In this document: piece after piece, positions 32,936-44,625 of the stretch
How positions within the stretch are numbered: the first letter of the stretch is position 1
Layout: each line of letters opens with the position of its first letter
Source: Sepioteuthis lessoniana
Lineage: Eukaryota > Mollusca > Cephalopoda > Myopsida > Loliginidae
Reading direction: 5' to 3'
Assembly (NCBI GenBank): GCA_963585895.1
Contig: OY757934.1
Coordinates: 39,536,681-39,600,680, forward strand
DNA: 64,000 nucleotides
The notes under the pieces: generated by a model
Told to the model about the DNA's origin: nothing
Database searches by the model: none
What the model saw: only the letters and a program-made list of their open reading frames with translations
Program-made: the position numbers and the translations under genes

Positions 32936-33374
32936 TCAATAGACAAGCCTCTACAGCTCTAAAGAATTATATGTTTACAATACATCTAATGTACCATTCT
33001 CAATAGGGATTCTTTATCCTCATTATTTATCATCTTTTTTAATCGAATGGCTGTTTTTTTTAACTTTAAGATGTTTTCAATTATTGAAATATTCAGATAC
33101 CACGTGTTACAAACTTTCCTTTGTGGTAAAATTCTGAATAAATTATCGATGAAATATTTTGAATGAAACACGAATTAAATTTCTTCACCGGGATCATTTT
33201 AAAACTATTTGAAAATGTCATTTACCTGTCGTTCATCCCGTCTACATAAAAGGGTTCTAATATAAAATAAAGCCAATTCCCTCGTAAAACTAACTATTGC
33301 TTCTAACCTTGCCAGTTCTCTCACCTGACAAGACTTTTGTCCAACATTTTATGACGACGAAACGAATTCTGATG

Positions 33375-33494
33375 TTCTTGTTGAAGACGAGAAGGAAAAA
33401 GACTTCGGAATATATCAAATATCTGAGGAAAGCTGAAGAATTTATCAGCTAAAACGTTGTGATAAAAAACAGCAAAGATGAAGATACAAATCTG
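33375..33494 (+). repeat. Repeat H, copy 1
   Basis: About 120 bp nearly identical to 35347-35465: AGACGAGAAGGAAAAAGACT, then ATATCTGAGGAAAGCTGAAG and AACGTTGTGATAAAAA. A short frame (EDEKEKDFGIYQISEES) is open in both copies. Class unknown. Confidence 0.7.
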
Positions 33495-34365
33495 AAAAAA
33501 ATGTATAGTTAATGAAACATATTTTCATTGCAATTTTCTAAGCCCTCTCCACAAAACATATCCTTATTTATCGCTTTTATTTTTAACCTTTTAAACTTTG
33601 AGCCACCCACAACCTTTGGTCTCGCACCCTGGTGTGGGGGGGGGAGCATCCTGGCTTAAAAAATTGCTGAAAATGTAAAATGTTGTAATTTGTTATTCAA
33701 CTGCTTGACAGACTGTTAAATAAAATGTTACAACATTCTACAAACAATTTAAAATATATTTAAAATGATAAAATTGCATACAAAATATAAAATTGTAACA
33801 TTTTATTGGCATTAACGATTTAGAAGTGAGAAAGCTAGGGTCCAAATTCCGACTGCCTGGGCTTATGCGCCACTAGTTAGCAGCATAAATACCGGCCTTT
33901 CGGATTCAAAGGGTTAAGATACAATCATAGGCCACCATTTACCAAGAAGAAAAAAACCTTTCCAAATTCGGTTCGTTGAATTACGTGTCAGCTGTAAACA
34001 CAATTCTATTTATTATAACCCGTTTATTTTCTTAAAGCAAACATGCTGTTTATTATTATACACACGTTTTTTTATTGTCTTGTTATTGCATATTTATTGA
34101 AATAAAAAGAGAAAGAAGTCGTCGTGTTATTTCAACGTTTCTCTTTGTATTGAATCGTAGTTCAACAAATAAACCATTTGTTCTGTCCACATTTTTCTGA
34201 TTATTCCATCTGTTTATCAATTCTGTTGTCGTTTTTACATGAAATTTTTTACTTAATTTGTAAAATATTTCACTTTAAGAAAATTATAGCAAGAGTTTCT
34301 TTTTCTTTGTGGAGACATTTTGAATGCAACATTACATGTGACATAATCAGGAAAACTTATACATA
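33495..34365. other. No recognised feature
   Basis: AT-rich, with a GC-richer GGTCTCGCACCCTGG patch and G8 run near 33620-33645. From 33670 to 33800 imperfect repeats of AAAATGTTACAA / AAATTGTAACATTTT type occur. Confidence 0.35.
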
Positions 34366-34911
34366 CGACGGTCATTGAATAAACAAAGTGAATTTTGCCT
34401 GAGAATTTGGCAATAGGAAGCACTGTTTACAATTGCACCTTCTTCAAGAAAATCAGTAGTAATGGGTCTTTTCATGCCACTAAAGACTGTTAGCATAACC
34501 TTCATTACTGACCGCTACACTAATAATCTTTTCTTTACTAGAGAGTCAGTATATTTCAGCTCCACAGACTGTCTTTTCGACTTAGGTTCTTCAAGCGAAA
34601 CCTACGTTTTGCCCATTTGTAAACATTTTTTTTTACTAAAACATACTTCTCTGTAAACATCTCACATTCTTCTGTAAATTTTACATTATTTGCACTTTTA
34701 AGCCCCAAAAAATTAATGGTAGGCCGTTTTTAAAACCTGGAGTACTCTATTTTGAACAGCCTCAAATATAAAAATTTCGATTAAATTAAAATATTATTAA
34801 TCATAAACCAATTTCAAACAAGGCAGACTTTACATTGCTGGAAAAAAATTCTGACGAAAAACTTATTTTGTTCTTTCGAAAAAATTCTCCTTATTTATTG
34901 AATGACCCACG
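34366..34911 (-). mobile_element. Deleted mariner (MITE-like), copy 2
   Basis: 546 bp between TA dinucleotides (34364-34365, 34912-34913), with ends GGTCATTGAATAAAC and the inverted GGGTCATTCAATAAATAAGG. The remaining minus-strand text (ATGTTTACAAATGGGC, AAGTCGAAAAGACAGTC, AAGGTGCAATTGTAAACAG) has the same N-terminal/C-terminal join as 24248-24788. Confidence 0.8.
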
Positions 34912-35029
34912 TATATAGATTTATTTTTAAATAGTTTGCAGCGAACCACTCTTCTTCGTATTTTTCTCATTATTTCTCATTCATAAATCGTTTTTATGAA
35001 ATGATTTTAATGCTTCATAATGAATGAAC

Positions 35030-36600
35030 TTCATAATCTTTTATAAGTTTTATTTTGTGAAACGCAAATTTTAAGCTTCTCGCCAATTTTTCAACCAGCG
35101 TTAGCTGATTGTCTTTTTCTGAGGTCAGAGTGACAGGACTCTTCTCAGTATTCTGGACGATCTTAACAATGCTGTAGTTTGGATGGTCTCTGCTCCTCCT
35201 CCGATTTCCAACTCTTCCAGCCTCTTTACCAAGCCTTTGGGTATCGTTGCGAGCGCACCAATTACAATTGTTATCAACGTCATATTCATGTTGCATAACT
35301 TTTTTAGTTCTCTGGCAAGATCTAAGTACTTGTCTCACTTCTCATTTTCTTGTTGGAGACGAGAAGGAAAAAGACTTCGGAATGTATCAAATATCTGAGG
35401 AAAGCTGAAGAATTTATCAGCTAAAACGTTGTGATAAAAACAGCGAAGATGAAGATACAAATCTGTAAAGACGGCAAAGTCTACTAAGCAGCAGGCTTTT
35501 TTGTTGACTATCACATGGTCTGGTCTACTGGCCGGGATTATGTGATCCGTTTGTATCTCAAAATTTCATATTTTATATATTTCATTCTCCAGGATAGATT
35601 CTGATTTATACATGCACCATTTGGCAGTATGGTCAATTTTCAGTTTCTTGCACAATTCCCAGAGGATCACCTTACCCACCCAATCGTGTTTAGTCTTATA
35701 CTGTTTTTGCGTTAATTTGCTGCATTATCTTATTATGTGATTAATCGTTTAGTCTCTATCACCTCATAACCAACATTTGCTATTTAGTTGCGTCTTATCA
35801 ATTTTTGGTCCTTGTGGTGTTGTTTTAAGCTGCAATTAAAAGAGGTTCAGTTTCTTTCTTACGGTTTCCCTTTCTTAGTCATGTCCAAGTTTTTATCGTG
35901 CGAGATTTTGCTTGTTTGTCACTTGAAATATCCATACAGTTGTTTTTCTTCTCATTTCTCTTTCCTAGTTTTTGTTGTTCAATTGATCCTTATGTTGTTT
36001 GTGTTGTTTCTGATAGATATTAATTAGTCTTTCTTTGCTCTTTTTTATGTCATCTTCGAGCCGTCGTATTGATGCATCGACGCTATCTTGAATGCTGGCA
36101 AATCCTTTTCCTCCTCATTTTCTTGACACATAGAGTCTGTTTACGTTATCTCTGGGATGTAAAGCTTCATGCATCGTCATTAGTTTTCTTATTCTCTGTT
36201 CCCTTTGTTGAAGTTCTTTCCTCGTCCACTTCAAGAATAGTCCCGAGTATCTTACAAGAGGGACAGCCCAAGTGTTTGATGGGATTTCTGCTTTATAGTT
36301 TGTTTTCGAGTAGTTTTCTCGTTCTCCTGAGATATGTTTTAATATTTTCCACTGGTTTGATGGTATCCGCTTACAATATTCCCAAGTACTTGTAAGTTTC
36401 CTTTTCTCTGAGCGTTCTGATTTTTTTTCTTGATTTGGTAGTTGTATTCCTTCCGTCAATTATCTTTTTTCGCTTCTCATTCTTAGCATGATACATTTCC
36501 CATCCTAAATTCCATCCCTATATCTTAACTGTATATTCTTATTGTTTGTATAAGGGTTTCCAATTCTTTTTCATTTTTGGCAAACAGTTTGATGTCGAAT
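35030..36600 (-). mobile_element. LINE-X copy: RT end to 3' terminus, interrupted by repeat H
   Basis: Going leftwards on the minus strand: a GKRKIIDGRNTTTKSRK-type region, then IQLPNQEKKSE, ETYKYLG-equivalent text with a frame change, NTWAVPLVRYSGLFLKWTRK, REQRIRKLMTMHEALHPRDN and YVSRK at 36115-36459. Then the zinc-knuckle/KTRHDWVGKVIL region at 35640-35710, and the 3' end at 35030-35340. Repeat H sits at 35347-35465 within it. The frame is broken several times. Confidence 0.75.
35347..35465 (+). repeat. Repeat H, copy 2, inside LINE-X
   Basis: Nearly the same 120 bp as at 33375-33494, in the same orientation, located between the 3' end and the middle of the LINE-X copy. Confidence 0.7.
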
Positions 36601-37170
36601 TCCCCCAGCGAGTTTTTCACACCACATTTAACTGGTGGTTTTTCATTGAAGTCTGAGTGACAGCAAGTCTTCTCATGTTTCCAGGATTTTTCTGAGTATT
36701 CTAACCAATCTCAACTGTGCTGTGGTGATGGTTTCTTCTTCTGATCCCAAATTCCCCTCCTCGTTCTCTTTTTCATACATTTGAGGACCGATCCAAGCGC
36801 AACAGCTACAATTTTCATAGATGTTTCAACTCTGTCATTTGTTTATATTTTCGTTTTTTATTTTATTTTATCGGATGAAACAGTAAAACCCAATTGATGA
36901 CTAGTTCGTTTTTTTTAACTAACACTAGATCTGGTTTTCTTTAATGTATTGGATGATTTTATGGATGTCATCTTATGGGTGATTTGAAGGTATTGGGTGA
37001 TTTTATAGGGGTCATTTTTTAGGACAGATTGTGGTTTCTGGATATGCCATTTCTTAGTATGATTAGATATGAATTTCTTGTACAATTCCCAGCGGATTAC
37101 TTTTCCCACCCAGTCGTGTCTAATTTTGTATATCTTTTGTGCTAATCTGCTGCGTTCATTTATTTCCATT
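36601..37170 (-). mobile_element. LINE-X 3' fragment, second in series
   Basis: It begins at the family's 3' boundary (GTTTTTCACACCACATTTAA) and reads minus-strand RSRLAQKIYKIRHDWVGKVI then RWELYKKFISNHTKK and HIQKPQSVLKNDPYKI. It lies directly beside the previous LINE-X copy in the same orientation. Confidence 0.7.
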
Positions 37171-37269
37171 TTTCTCTAATTATATATATATATATATATA
37201 TATTGCTTTTTTATATTTTCATATTTACATTCTGTTGGATTTACATTTTTCTCTAATATTGATAGAAAG
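37171..37269. repeat. (AT)n tract and AT-rich spacer
   Basis: (AT)9 at about 37184-37203 separates two LINE-X fragments. Confidence 0.6.
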
Positions 37270-37890
37270 AAAGAAAATTAGTAAAAGAAATGAATAAAAG
37301 AAATGAAAAACGCTTATTTTGATCACTTCCTCTGATCTCGAGTTCATCAGTCACTTTTTCAAGTTCTTGTGGACTTTTCCAACGGCTCCAGTTACGATTG
37401 GTACCTTCATTTACCACAATTTTTTCAGTTCTCTGGCAATATTGTTTTACTTCTTCCGAGTTTTTCATACCAATTGTAACTGGTGGTCTTCACTGAAGCC
37501 CAAATGACAGCAAGTCTCCTCGGCTCTCCAAGACTCTTTTCAGATTTCAACAGTGCTATGGTCTAGATAATATCATTTCTTCCTCGGATTTTCAGTCACT
37601 ACAGACTCTTTTTTAGGTTTTTTGGTGATTGTTTCAAGGGCTCCAACTATGTTTGTTACAACTGTTACAAAACTTTTTAGCTCTCTGACAAGATATAGGT
37701 ATTTATCAAGTTTTTTTTTACTTTCCATCCTTTAACTCTGTGATCAGCTAAAACGGTGAAGCCTCCAAGCTGACATATTCGTTTCTTCTGGTTGAATGTA
37801 ACATTGGCTGAAGATCCTGACCGTCTGTAAGAGATTTTCAATTCTTTCTTTTTTTTTTCAAAGATTTTCAAATTATCCATACACATAAAG
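37270..37890 (-). mobile_element. LINE-X 3' fragments, third and fourth in series
   Basis: 37270-37445 carries the GTCACTTTTTCAAGTTCTTG...CCAGTTACGATTGGTACC part of the family's end. At 37450 the boundary TTTTTCATACCAATTGTAAC starts another fragment that continues to about 37830 (reversed VTFNQKKRICQLGGFTVLAD). Four or five 3'-end copies therefore lie in one orientation between 35.0 and 37.9 kb. Confidence 0.6.
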
Positions 37891-37975
37891 TAATTTAGTA
37901 TTTCCTATGATTTTGTAACTCAACATTCTCCCTTACAATTTCATAAACTTAATTGAACTGCATAATTGCTATGAT

Positions 37976-38257
37976 ACTATTTACCCAACCCCTCCGCTCG
38001 GGCGGGATATGACACAAGGTCAGTTTTTAAGCGGAGTTTAACAGGTTTGAATTCAGAGTTTTCCTTCTCCTAGACTAGTTGCCTAACCAAGGCTGAAGAA
38101 CCTAGTCTGTCCTACTATTTACCCATAGCTGGAGGGAGAATAATTGGATTCATACCTTTCCCAAGGGTATTAGTGCTATGTGAAATGCAATCAGTCTCGT
38201 CGAGGATTTGAACTCGTGTCGCCGTGTCCATTTCCTACGACGATAACGACTACACAA
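37976..38257 (-). repeat. SINE-B copy, head slightly truncated
   Basis: Near-consensus, missing the last bases of the head (the ACCACGGGCACC block). Flanked by CTATGAT at 37969-37975 and 38258-38264. Confidence 0.88.
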
Positions 38258-39459
38258 CTATGATCAGTAATAATAAAAACCGAGTGTCTCATTGAATGTT
38301 TTGCTATTTAAGTTATTCTAATACCTCAAGTTGTGTGGAATTTTATCAGGCATTTTTTTTTTTGCTCATTTATGTCTAGTGTAGATTTCTTCTTTTTTTC
38401 TTTCTTTCTTTTTAACTTCTTTCAGAAAATTTAACGGTTGAATCGAGGGTTAACTATTCCTTTGATTTTCTTTCTTTTCCTCAGTGTTGTTGTTGTTGTT
38501 GTTGTTGACACTGATTCTCATTGAAAAATATACAAATTGACTTTACCACTAATCAGACCTTCAAACCCTTTCCTATTTGAATGAAGTTCGAAAAGACATT
38601 AGAATTGAAAAAATTTAAAAAAAACACCCTTGAATAGTTTTACTCATCACTTCCCCGTCGACCTTGGAAATTTTTGTTCTCATTATAAGATTTTCTTTCT
38701 AAATACGGAATAAATAATCTTAAACAAAGATATTTTTGGCAATAATCCGTCCTTTATAAATTTCTATCTAAATTTTTTTTCTTTTCTCGGAAGTTTGTAC
38801 TTCAAGTATTTTTATTTGATAAAATCCCGAAAAGTTTTCACTAAACCAGATAGAATTATAAGTAATGAGAAAGTAACCAAAGGAAGCTTCTCCTATAAAA
38901 AGAGTCAGAAAGAAAGGGGTTTATTTCTTTTATCAAATTCTTTTATTGGTGACTGGAACGACCACTATTTCGTCCATCAAACGGATTGATTATAACAAAA
39001 GAAATCAACATTCGTTGACAATACGATACTCTGAATCAAAATGTTCGTCAATAACACCTCTTGACAGAAAGCAAATATTTGCTCAATGAACGTACTATCA
39101 TCAATTGGTCTTTTGTATGGGAAGTGCAATACATACATTATATCATTGGGACGTGAGTTTTATGAATGTTTGACGTCATTTAGACTCAGCTGGGCCACAC
39201 CTGACAATAAATAAAGGAAACAAGTTTAGGGTAACAGCAAAAAACTTTAGCTGTTTCATGTCAGGTCTTTGAAAATCAAATCAAATACAATCGTTTAAAA
39301 TCAGATCAAGGATGTACAGTTCATGCCTTCTTTGCCCTTTTCTTTCTTATCTCAGTTGATTCTATAGAGAACAAAAAATAAAAAAAGCAAATCAATTTCG
39401 ATGGGACTGGGAAATAGCGAAATCGATTTTAATCTGGAAACGAACTGCTGCATTTATCA
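38258..39459. other. No recognised gene
   Basis: AT-rich, with pyrimidine-rich tracts at 38385-38480 and (GTT)7 at about 38485-38507. A 64-codon plus frame at 38795-38989 has no recognisable family. Confidence 0.35.
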
Positions 39460-39725
39460 TCATCATCATGAAGTGCTGTGAGCACGTATTTCCCTGACTT
39501 TCCCTTTCCATTCGCCTCTATCGTCCATCGCATTCGGTAGGTCCTCTAGACTACATCCTGTGTCTGTACAGAGCTGTTGTAGATAAGTTATAGCCGGACG
39601 TCCAACACATGCACGTCCATGTGAAGGAGTCCACGGAAGAACGTCACCTATGAGGTAGCCCTTACTTCTTCAGCAGGGAACCGCATCCCTTGTTCGTCTG
39701 ATTTGAATGGTTTTAGTGATGGGAA
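39460..39725 (-). mobile_element. LINE-Y 3' end, diverged
   Basis: Minus-strand reading PITKTIQIRRTRDAVPC, then YLIGDVLPWTPSHGRACVGR, PAITYLQQLCTDTGCSLEDL and DDRGEWKGKVREIRAHSTS. The 3' (TGA/ATG)n tail is seen as TCATCATCATCATG at 39459. One stop lies in the frame. It belongs to the same family as 32561-32935 but is a different, more diverged copy. Confidence 0.75.
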
Positions 39726-39974
39726 GTAGATAAATACAGACACATTAAAAGTAGTTAATCTTTAAGTTGAGGGGAAAACAAAACTATGAAAGACGAAATC
39801 GTTCTAGAAAATAACCTAGACTAATTTTGTTTTTATTTTTCAGGTCTGTGACCCTAATTAAATATCAATTAAACGATATTATCCATGAACATAGGTGAAA
39901 ACATTCAGTTTATGTTTCACTCTCAAAATTCACATGCAGCCAAGTAAATATTGATAGTTTTAGTTAAATCGCAA

Positions 39975-40180
39975 AAATGAAAAACAATATCAAATTCTTC
40001 AAGACAATGCAACAGAAACATTAATTTATCGAGATCAATTTTTCTCTCGAGCAGAAATTTTTCGATGACATAAGGCATTTTGGGATGTCCGAGAGATTGT
40101 GGAAGATGAAACCTGTTCCGGTCGACCTGTCGCTTAATAAACGGTGAGAATGGTTTGTGTAAAATTAAAGTTTACAATCA
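39975..40180 (+). mobile_element. Mariner-type helix-turn-helix fragment
   Basis: The plus frame reads YQILQDNATETLIYRDQFFS, then RAEIFR, a stop, KAFWDVREIVEDETCSGRPV and, after two stops, TVRMVCVKL. The W..F..GRE.V.D..RSGRP pattern is the mariner N-terminal hallmark. Only about 65 codons remain. Confidence 0.55.
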
Positions 40181-40204
40181 GAATTGCCAAACTAAACAAT
40201 AGGT

Positions 40205-40425
40205 CTTTCTAGACACACTCTCTCTTGAACGTAGTTTTGACCAAAGATATTCTTGTGGTACCACAACCCCCTTCTTTAGGTCGAATAGATCTATTAAAAA
40301 AGTATTTGTATTTTATAGGGCCATGTACAAACAAAAACTCTTAAGAAACAATTACACAAAATATGTAAATAAGATAACAATTTCCTAACCTTTATGAATA
40401 AAATAATATGCCATTAATAATTTGT
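40205..40425 (+). repeat. F2 3'-half fragment
   Basis: It has TTTGTATTTTATAGGGCCAT, AACAATTACACAAAATATGT and CTAACCTTTATGAATAAAAT, in the order found at 24845-25240. Confidence 0.55.
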
Positions 40426-40659
40426 CACCTACTACTGGTGATAATTCTTTCATGATATACTGACATTTATATGAGCAATATATCGTGTAAATTTCAGCTG
40501 ATGATATTTGTTTTTTATTGGAAATATTTACAATGATTCATTTGGAGGTGTGAAATTTTATTATGCAATCCGAAGTTGTCTATCATATTGAAAATAATTA
40601 CGTATAATAAAGTAATCATCGACATTTACTTTTTAATTTCAAGAATATAGATATTACCT

Positions 40660-42030
40660 TCGAATGGAAGAAAGCGAAGTTAGTGCAAAAATTACTGAGC
40701 ACTGAAAACACGACGGTGGAAATTGAAAAAATAAAGAAAAAACTGTTAAACAAATATTAGAACGACCAAAAAAAGAAATTGAATTACTAGCACAAAAGAA
40801 CGAGAAAAAATGTCCTTATGGTTGTCACAAACAGACATTTAAGAAAAATAAAGGGGTTTTCAACGAGAAAAGCGAATTGCCCAACAGGAAAATATTTGAA
40901 GATATTGGCATTACAAATAAAAACAGGGCGAAAAAAGTGCAACATTTGAAGAACATTGGCTAAAGAGATGAAAACAAACTATCATGTTTAAGTATACATC
41001 GCAAAGAGAAAGAAAGAAATTAGGTGAAAAAGTAAATGAAAATTGATTGGTCAAAAATATTTTTTTTTTGGTGAACGTAGATTTACATTGATCTAATGTC
41101 TGGGTTACAGTTTAGTTCCTTCATTGAAATAGTTAACGAATACGACTTAAGATATAACAGAAGGGTTAATTGGATAGACCAAATGTGTTGGTTACAGCTT
41201 CTTTCCCTCAACTGTGGGGAGGTGAGGTAATGTTGTGGGTTGTAAAATTGTTGGTCCTTCCGAAGTTGATGGTGGTGTTAAAATAAAACGGGAAAATTAT
41301 GGTGAGTTCTTGGAGAAGACATTTCTTTTGAGTTGTACAAGTCTCAGACAAGAAGCTATAAGTTAAAGAGTATATTCATGCAGGACAATGTTCCATCACA
41401 TTTTATAAAGCTGATTATTGTCCACCTAAGTAAAAAAAAGTTTTCAAAGATACAAAATTAATGTTATAGTCCTCTGTCACTTCAGATATGAATTCAATAG
41501 AAAACTATGGGTCCATCATGAAAAGATATATATATATATAGACAGCAACTACACAAGAATGTTGCGAGCAATATTAAACAAGTCCTGGCGGCAACACCCC
41601 ACAAAGCACCAACTAAACGGCCACCTGCCTCCCATCACGAAAACTATCCAAGTTAGACGAACTAGGCACGCAGGACGAGCTCATAAGTGATGTACTCCTA
41701 TGGATCACCACACTTGGCCGAGCTAAAGCAGGACGACCAGCTAGATCATACATACAGCAGCAGTGTGAGGATAAGTGATGTAGCCCAGAAGACCTGCCAG
41801 AGGCGATGGACGATAGGGAGAAGTGGCGAGAGAGGGTCAGGGATATCCGTGCTGGCGGCACGACATGATTATATATATATATATGGAAAATGATATTCAA
41901 GCAAACAAGATTACTGGGAAGCAAGAAAAACTACGAGTCATATTAAAACCGTAATATAAGAAAATGTTGACACCATCAAAGGATAAAAGATTGATGAAGG
42001 TTATTGAATATCAAGGAGATCACATTAACA
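40660..42030 (+). mobile_element. Tc1-type transposase relic split by LINE-Y
   Basis: Plus frames give TVKQILERPKKEIELL, YGCHKQTFKKNKGVFNEKSE, LVKNIFFFGERRFTLI (the conserved VIFSDE.RF-type strand), FMQDNVPSHFIKL (catalytic Asp in QDN.PSH) and, after the inserted LINE-Y, KQEKLRVI then DKRLMKVIEYQGDHINM. This last part is the usual Tc1 C-terminus (RL..VI...G..I.M). The two sides join across 41540-41880, where a (TA)n run abuts the insert. Several stops make it dead. Confidence 0.65.
41560..41866 (+). mobile_element. LINE-Y 3' end inserted in the Tc1 relic
   Basis: It reads NYTRMLRAILNKSWRQHPTK, then PPITKTIQVRRTRHAG. A 22-bp deletion relative to 32561-32935 then shifts the frame (AGGCACGCAGGACGAGC). 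The ending is EKWRERVRDIRAGGTT before TGA. (AT)n runs lie on both sides (41527-41540 and 41868-41883) and may be the target duplication. Confidence 0.75.
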
Positions 42031-43327
42031 TGTAGAATAATAAAATAATAATTGGCTCATGTATACGATATATCGTGTTAATTCAACTATATATTATTAC
42101 GTGTCACTGTGGGTCTGAAGTGGTTAATTAAAAGGAATTAATTGAGAGGAAAATAAGAAAGCGAAAAGCGAAACAGAGAAAAAATGCACTTTCTTTTGAA
42201 AGACCAGTGTATTCTAGTAGCAGAATCAGTGATAAGCGAGTGCTTGAAAATTTAAGACGTGCCAAAATTTTATCATCCATTGGTTCTTGGATTGTTTAAG
42301 CGAAAAGTTAAAAGTATAAAGTGTCAAAATTTTATAACCAAATATTTATTGGCGAAAGTTAAAATTGTTACAATGTTGTTTCGACGGAGAGATCAAAGGG
42401 TAGATAAGAAAATCTGACAAGCTTGATGCAGAGCGAAAATTAAAAAAAAATCTGAGTAATATTTTTCTAAGTGTATGCGTTTTTCGTATTGATTGGAATA
42501 TCACGTGATAAAAAGTGACATCCCTTGAAGAGAGTTGGGGTTTGGTAAAATATAGAATAAGTAAGGGTTTTTTTTTACAAAGGAGAGGAACAAATCTCTG
42601 ATCTCTAAATCGGAAAGAATTATGGCATCATTGTCTTAGAATCGTTGAGTTCCGTGCTGACCCATACGAACCCCTAGCAGGGAGTTAATTTGCATATAAA
42701 CAGAGTGTTTTGACTGATCGAGCGCCATTCTCTATTTGCCGTTGGAGTCCACGCCACCAGAAAAGACCTCCTGAATTGAAACATGCCGGCCTCTAAATAC
42801 CTCAAGTGTCACGAGACTAAGACGAGAACAAGAAGGGTTGAAACCGCCATACAAACCAAAGATATAAATAACGAAGTTAATATATTCATAACTCGTGTGG
42901 ATTGTGTTTCTGTTGGTTGAAGATGTGACTACTAGCCGACTTTCTGTCTAGCGCTTTAGAGTTCCCATCCAGCAGCTTTCTTCTCGCCTTTTGCGATTAG
43001 AAACACAACGCGATCAGAGGAAGTGAGTGGTCGTCAGAAACTCAGACGTTGTCAACCCAAATGGAACTGTTCCTAACGACACAACATCAGAATAGCATCG
43101 TGGACGCGTTAAAGGAGTGAGGACAGTTGGATAATGACCGCTGTGGCTCTAAATGTAAAGTGCCTTTAGTTGAAAAAGGGTTACAATTTTTGTTGGTATC
43201 TTATCTATTTATTTAGAAATAAAAAATATATGTTGTAGTGTGTATAACAAAATTAAACTCACAAAACAAGGTATTACCAATATTATTTATTTATTTATTT
43301 ACTTATTCATGTATTTATTTTTTGATA
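42031..43327. other. Unassigned stretch
   Basis: 42680-43170 is less AT-rich than its surroundings and contains TTGCCGTTGGAGTCCACGCC and CATCGTGGACGCGTTAAAGG. No coding frame, tRNA-like box or second copy was recognised. A palindromic ACGATATATCGT lies at 42065-42076. 43280-43320 is (ATTT)n-like. Confidence 0.3.
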
Positions 43328-43605
43328 AGAATAAATGTAAGTAAAAAGTAAAGTTGGTGACCTTAGTCGAGGGTGACCCAAAGGCTCCCATTTCAATAGC
43401 TACTACACCAAGGTGTAGGAGAGGGAGCTACTCTTTTCCCCGGATTTCTCCACTTTACCCTTGATACGTACCTTATAATGCTGAGTGTTAAGCAAGGAAG
43501 TATCAAGTACCATTTTTTAAGTCTTTGGTATGACTCGACCTGGGATCGAACCCAGGTCTCCTGGGCCATTGGCGAACAGTCTACCCACTAGGCTAATGAG
43601 CCGGA
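43328..43605 (-). repeat. SINE-D copy, minus, left arm of an inverted pair
   Basis: Full-length: TTAAGTAAAG-type tail at left, head at right with GGGATCGAACCCAGGTCTCC (box B reversed) and CAGTCTACCCACTAGGCTAA (box A reversed). Confidence 0.85.
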
Positions 43606-43606
43606 C

Positions 43607-43712
43607 TATCAGGGAAAGGAGTAGCGCCCTCCCCTACACCTCGGTGTAGTAGCTATTGAAAAGAGAGCCTTCGGGTCGCCCTCGACTACGGTCGCCAACT
43701 TTACTTACTTAT
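43607..43712 (+). repeat. SINE-D 3' half, right arm of an inverted pair
   Basis: It starts inside the SINE body (ATCAGGGAAAGGAGTAGCGC), ends GTCGCCAACTTTACTTACTT, and is joined head-side to the minus copy. Confidence 0.8.
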
Positions 43713-44164
43713 CAATGTAATTGGCTGAAATTCATACGACATATTGATCATGTAAATATAAATATATCTGGAAAATAGCGGAGCGGTTTGATAGATACAT
43801 ACGTAATGAAATCTGACAGATTGTATGTTAGTTAACAAGTTTAAAGGGAGAAATGACGCTCAGAAACAAACTGATTTAGAAGTCGCCTTACAAATTGTAA
43901 ATCGAACCTTTTTACTAATTGTTTTGAACAACAGAGATAATAATAAAATTAATTCATTTTCTATGATTGATTGAAGCATTTTAACGTCATGGGGTTATTT
44001 TACGCCTGGAAGTTAGGGAATTGCATCCATTTACATTTATTGTGTTGTTGTTTCTTAAGAGGCTTTTTTTTTACACAATTATAGCTTCAAATAACTATTC
44101 TTAATACAAATAATTTACAGTTATATGGTATTAAGTATTTCTAACAAATACTAATAATTTTTCA
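43713..44164. other. No recognised element
   Basis: AT-rich. The part at 43985-44160 (CGTCATGGGGTTATTTTACG, TTGTGTTGTTGTTTCTTAAG) may be an inverted F2 3' half. Confidence 0.35.
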
Positions 44165-44625
44165 AACTTGCCCAATCGGTTGGGGCTGCATCGATTGCTT
44201 CTCTGCAGAGGGGTAAGACCCTCCAACGAATGTCCTGGATATAACACTAAACAATCTGATGGTGAGGTTCTAGTAATGCTGGAGCTTTGGGGAACGCGGA
44301 GTACTCCTTCATTGCCATCACTCCCAGGTCCATTCCTTTCTGGAGTGGTAACACCTGATAGAATCCTATCAATGGGTCAAATAAAACTAAACTGTGTACT
44401 TATGCTAAACTGAACTGCTTGAAATTGAACTGTTTTTGACATTGAACTTGTGTACTTATGCTTTACTGAATTGTTTTAAATAGAACTGTTTTGGCCTTTA
44501 ACTGAACTGCTTTGACATTTAACTGTTTGTGAACAAAAACTATACTAATAGTAAACTAAATTGTTTGAAATTCAATTCGGCGTTAAATAAGCCGGAAAGG
44601 GTTGATACGCCGTAAAACAAAACAA
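44165..44625 (+). repeat. Element F copy
   Basis: Head CCCAATCGGTTGGGGCTGCA, GAGGGGTAAGACCCTCCAAC, AAACAATCTGATGGTGAGG and CACTCCCAGGTCCATTCC, about four minisatellite units at 44395-44575, then GGCGTTAAATAAGCCGGAAA and an AAACAAAACAACC tail. Confidence 0.8.
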
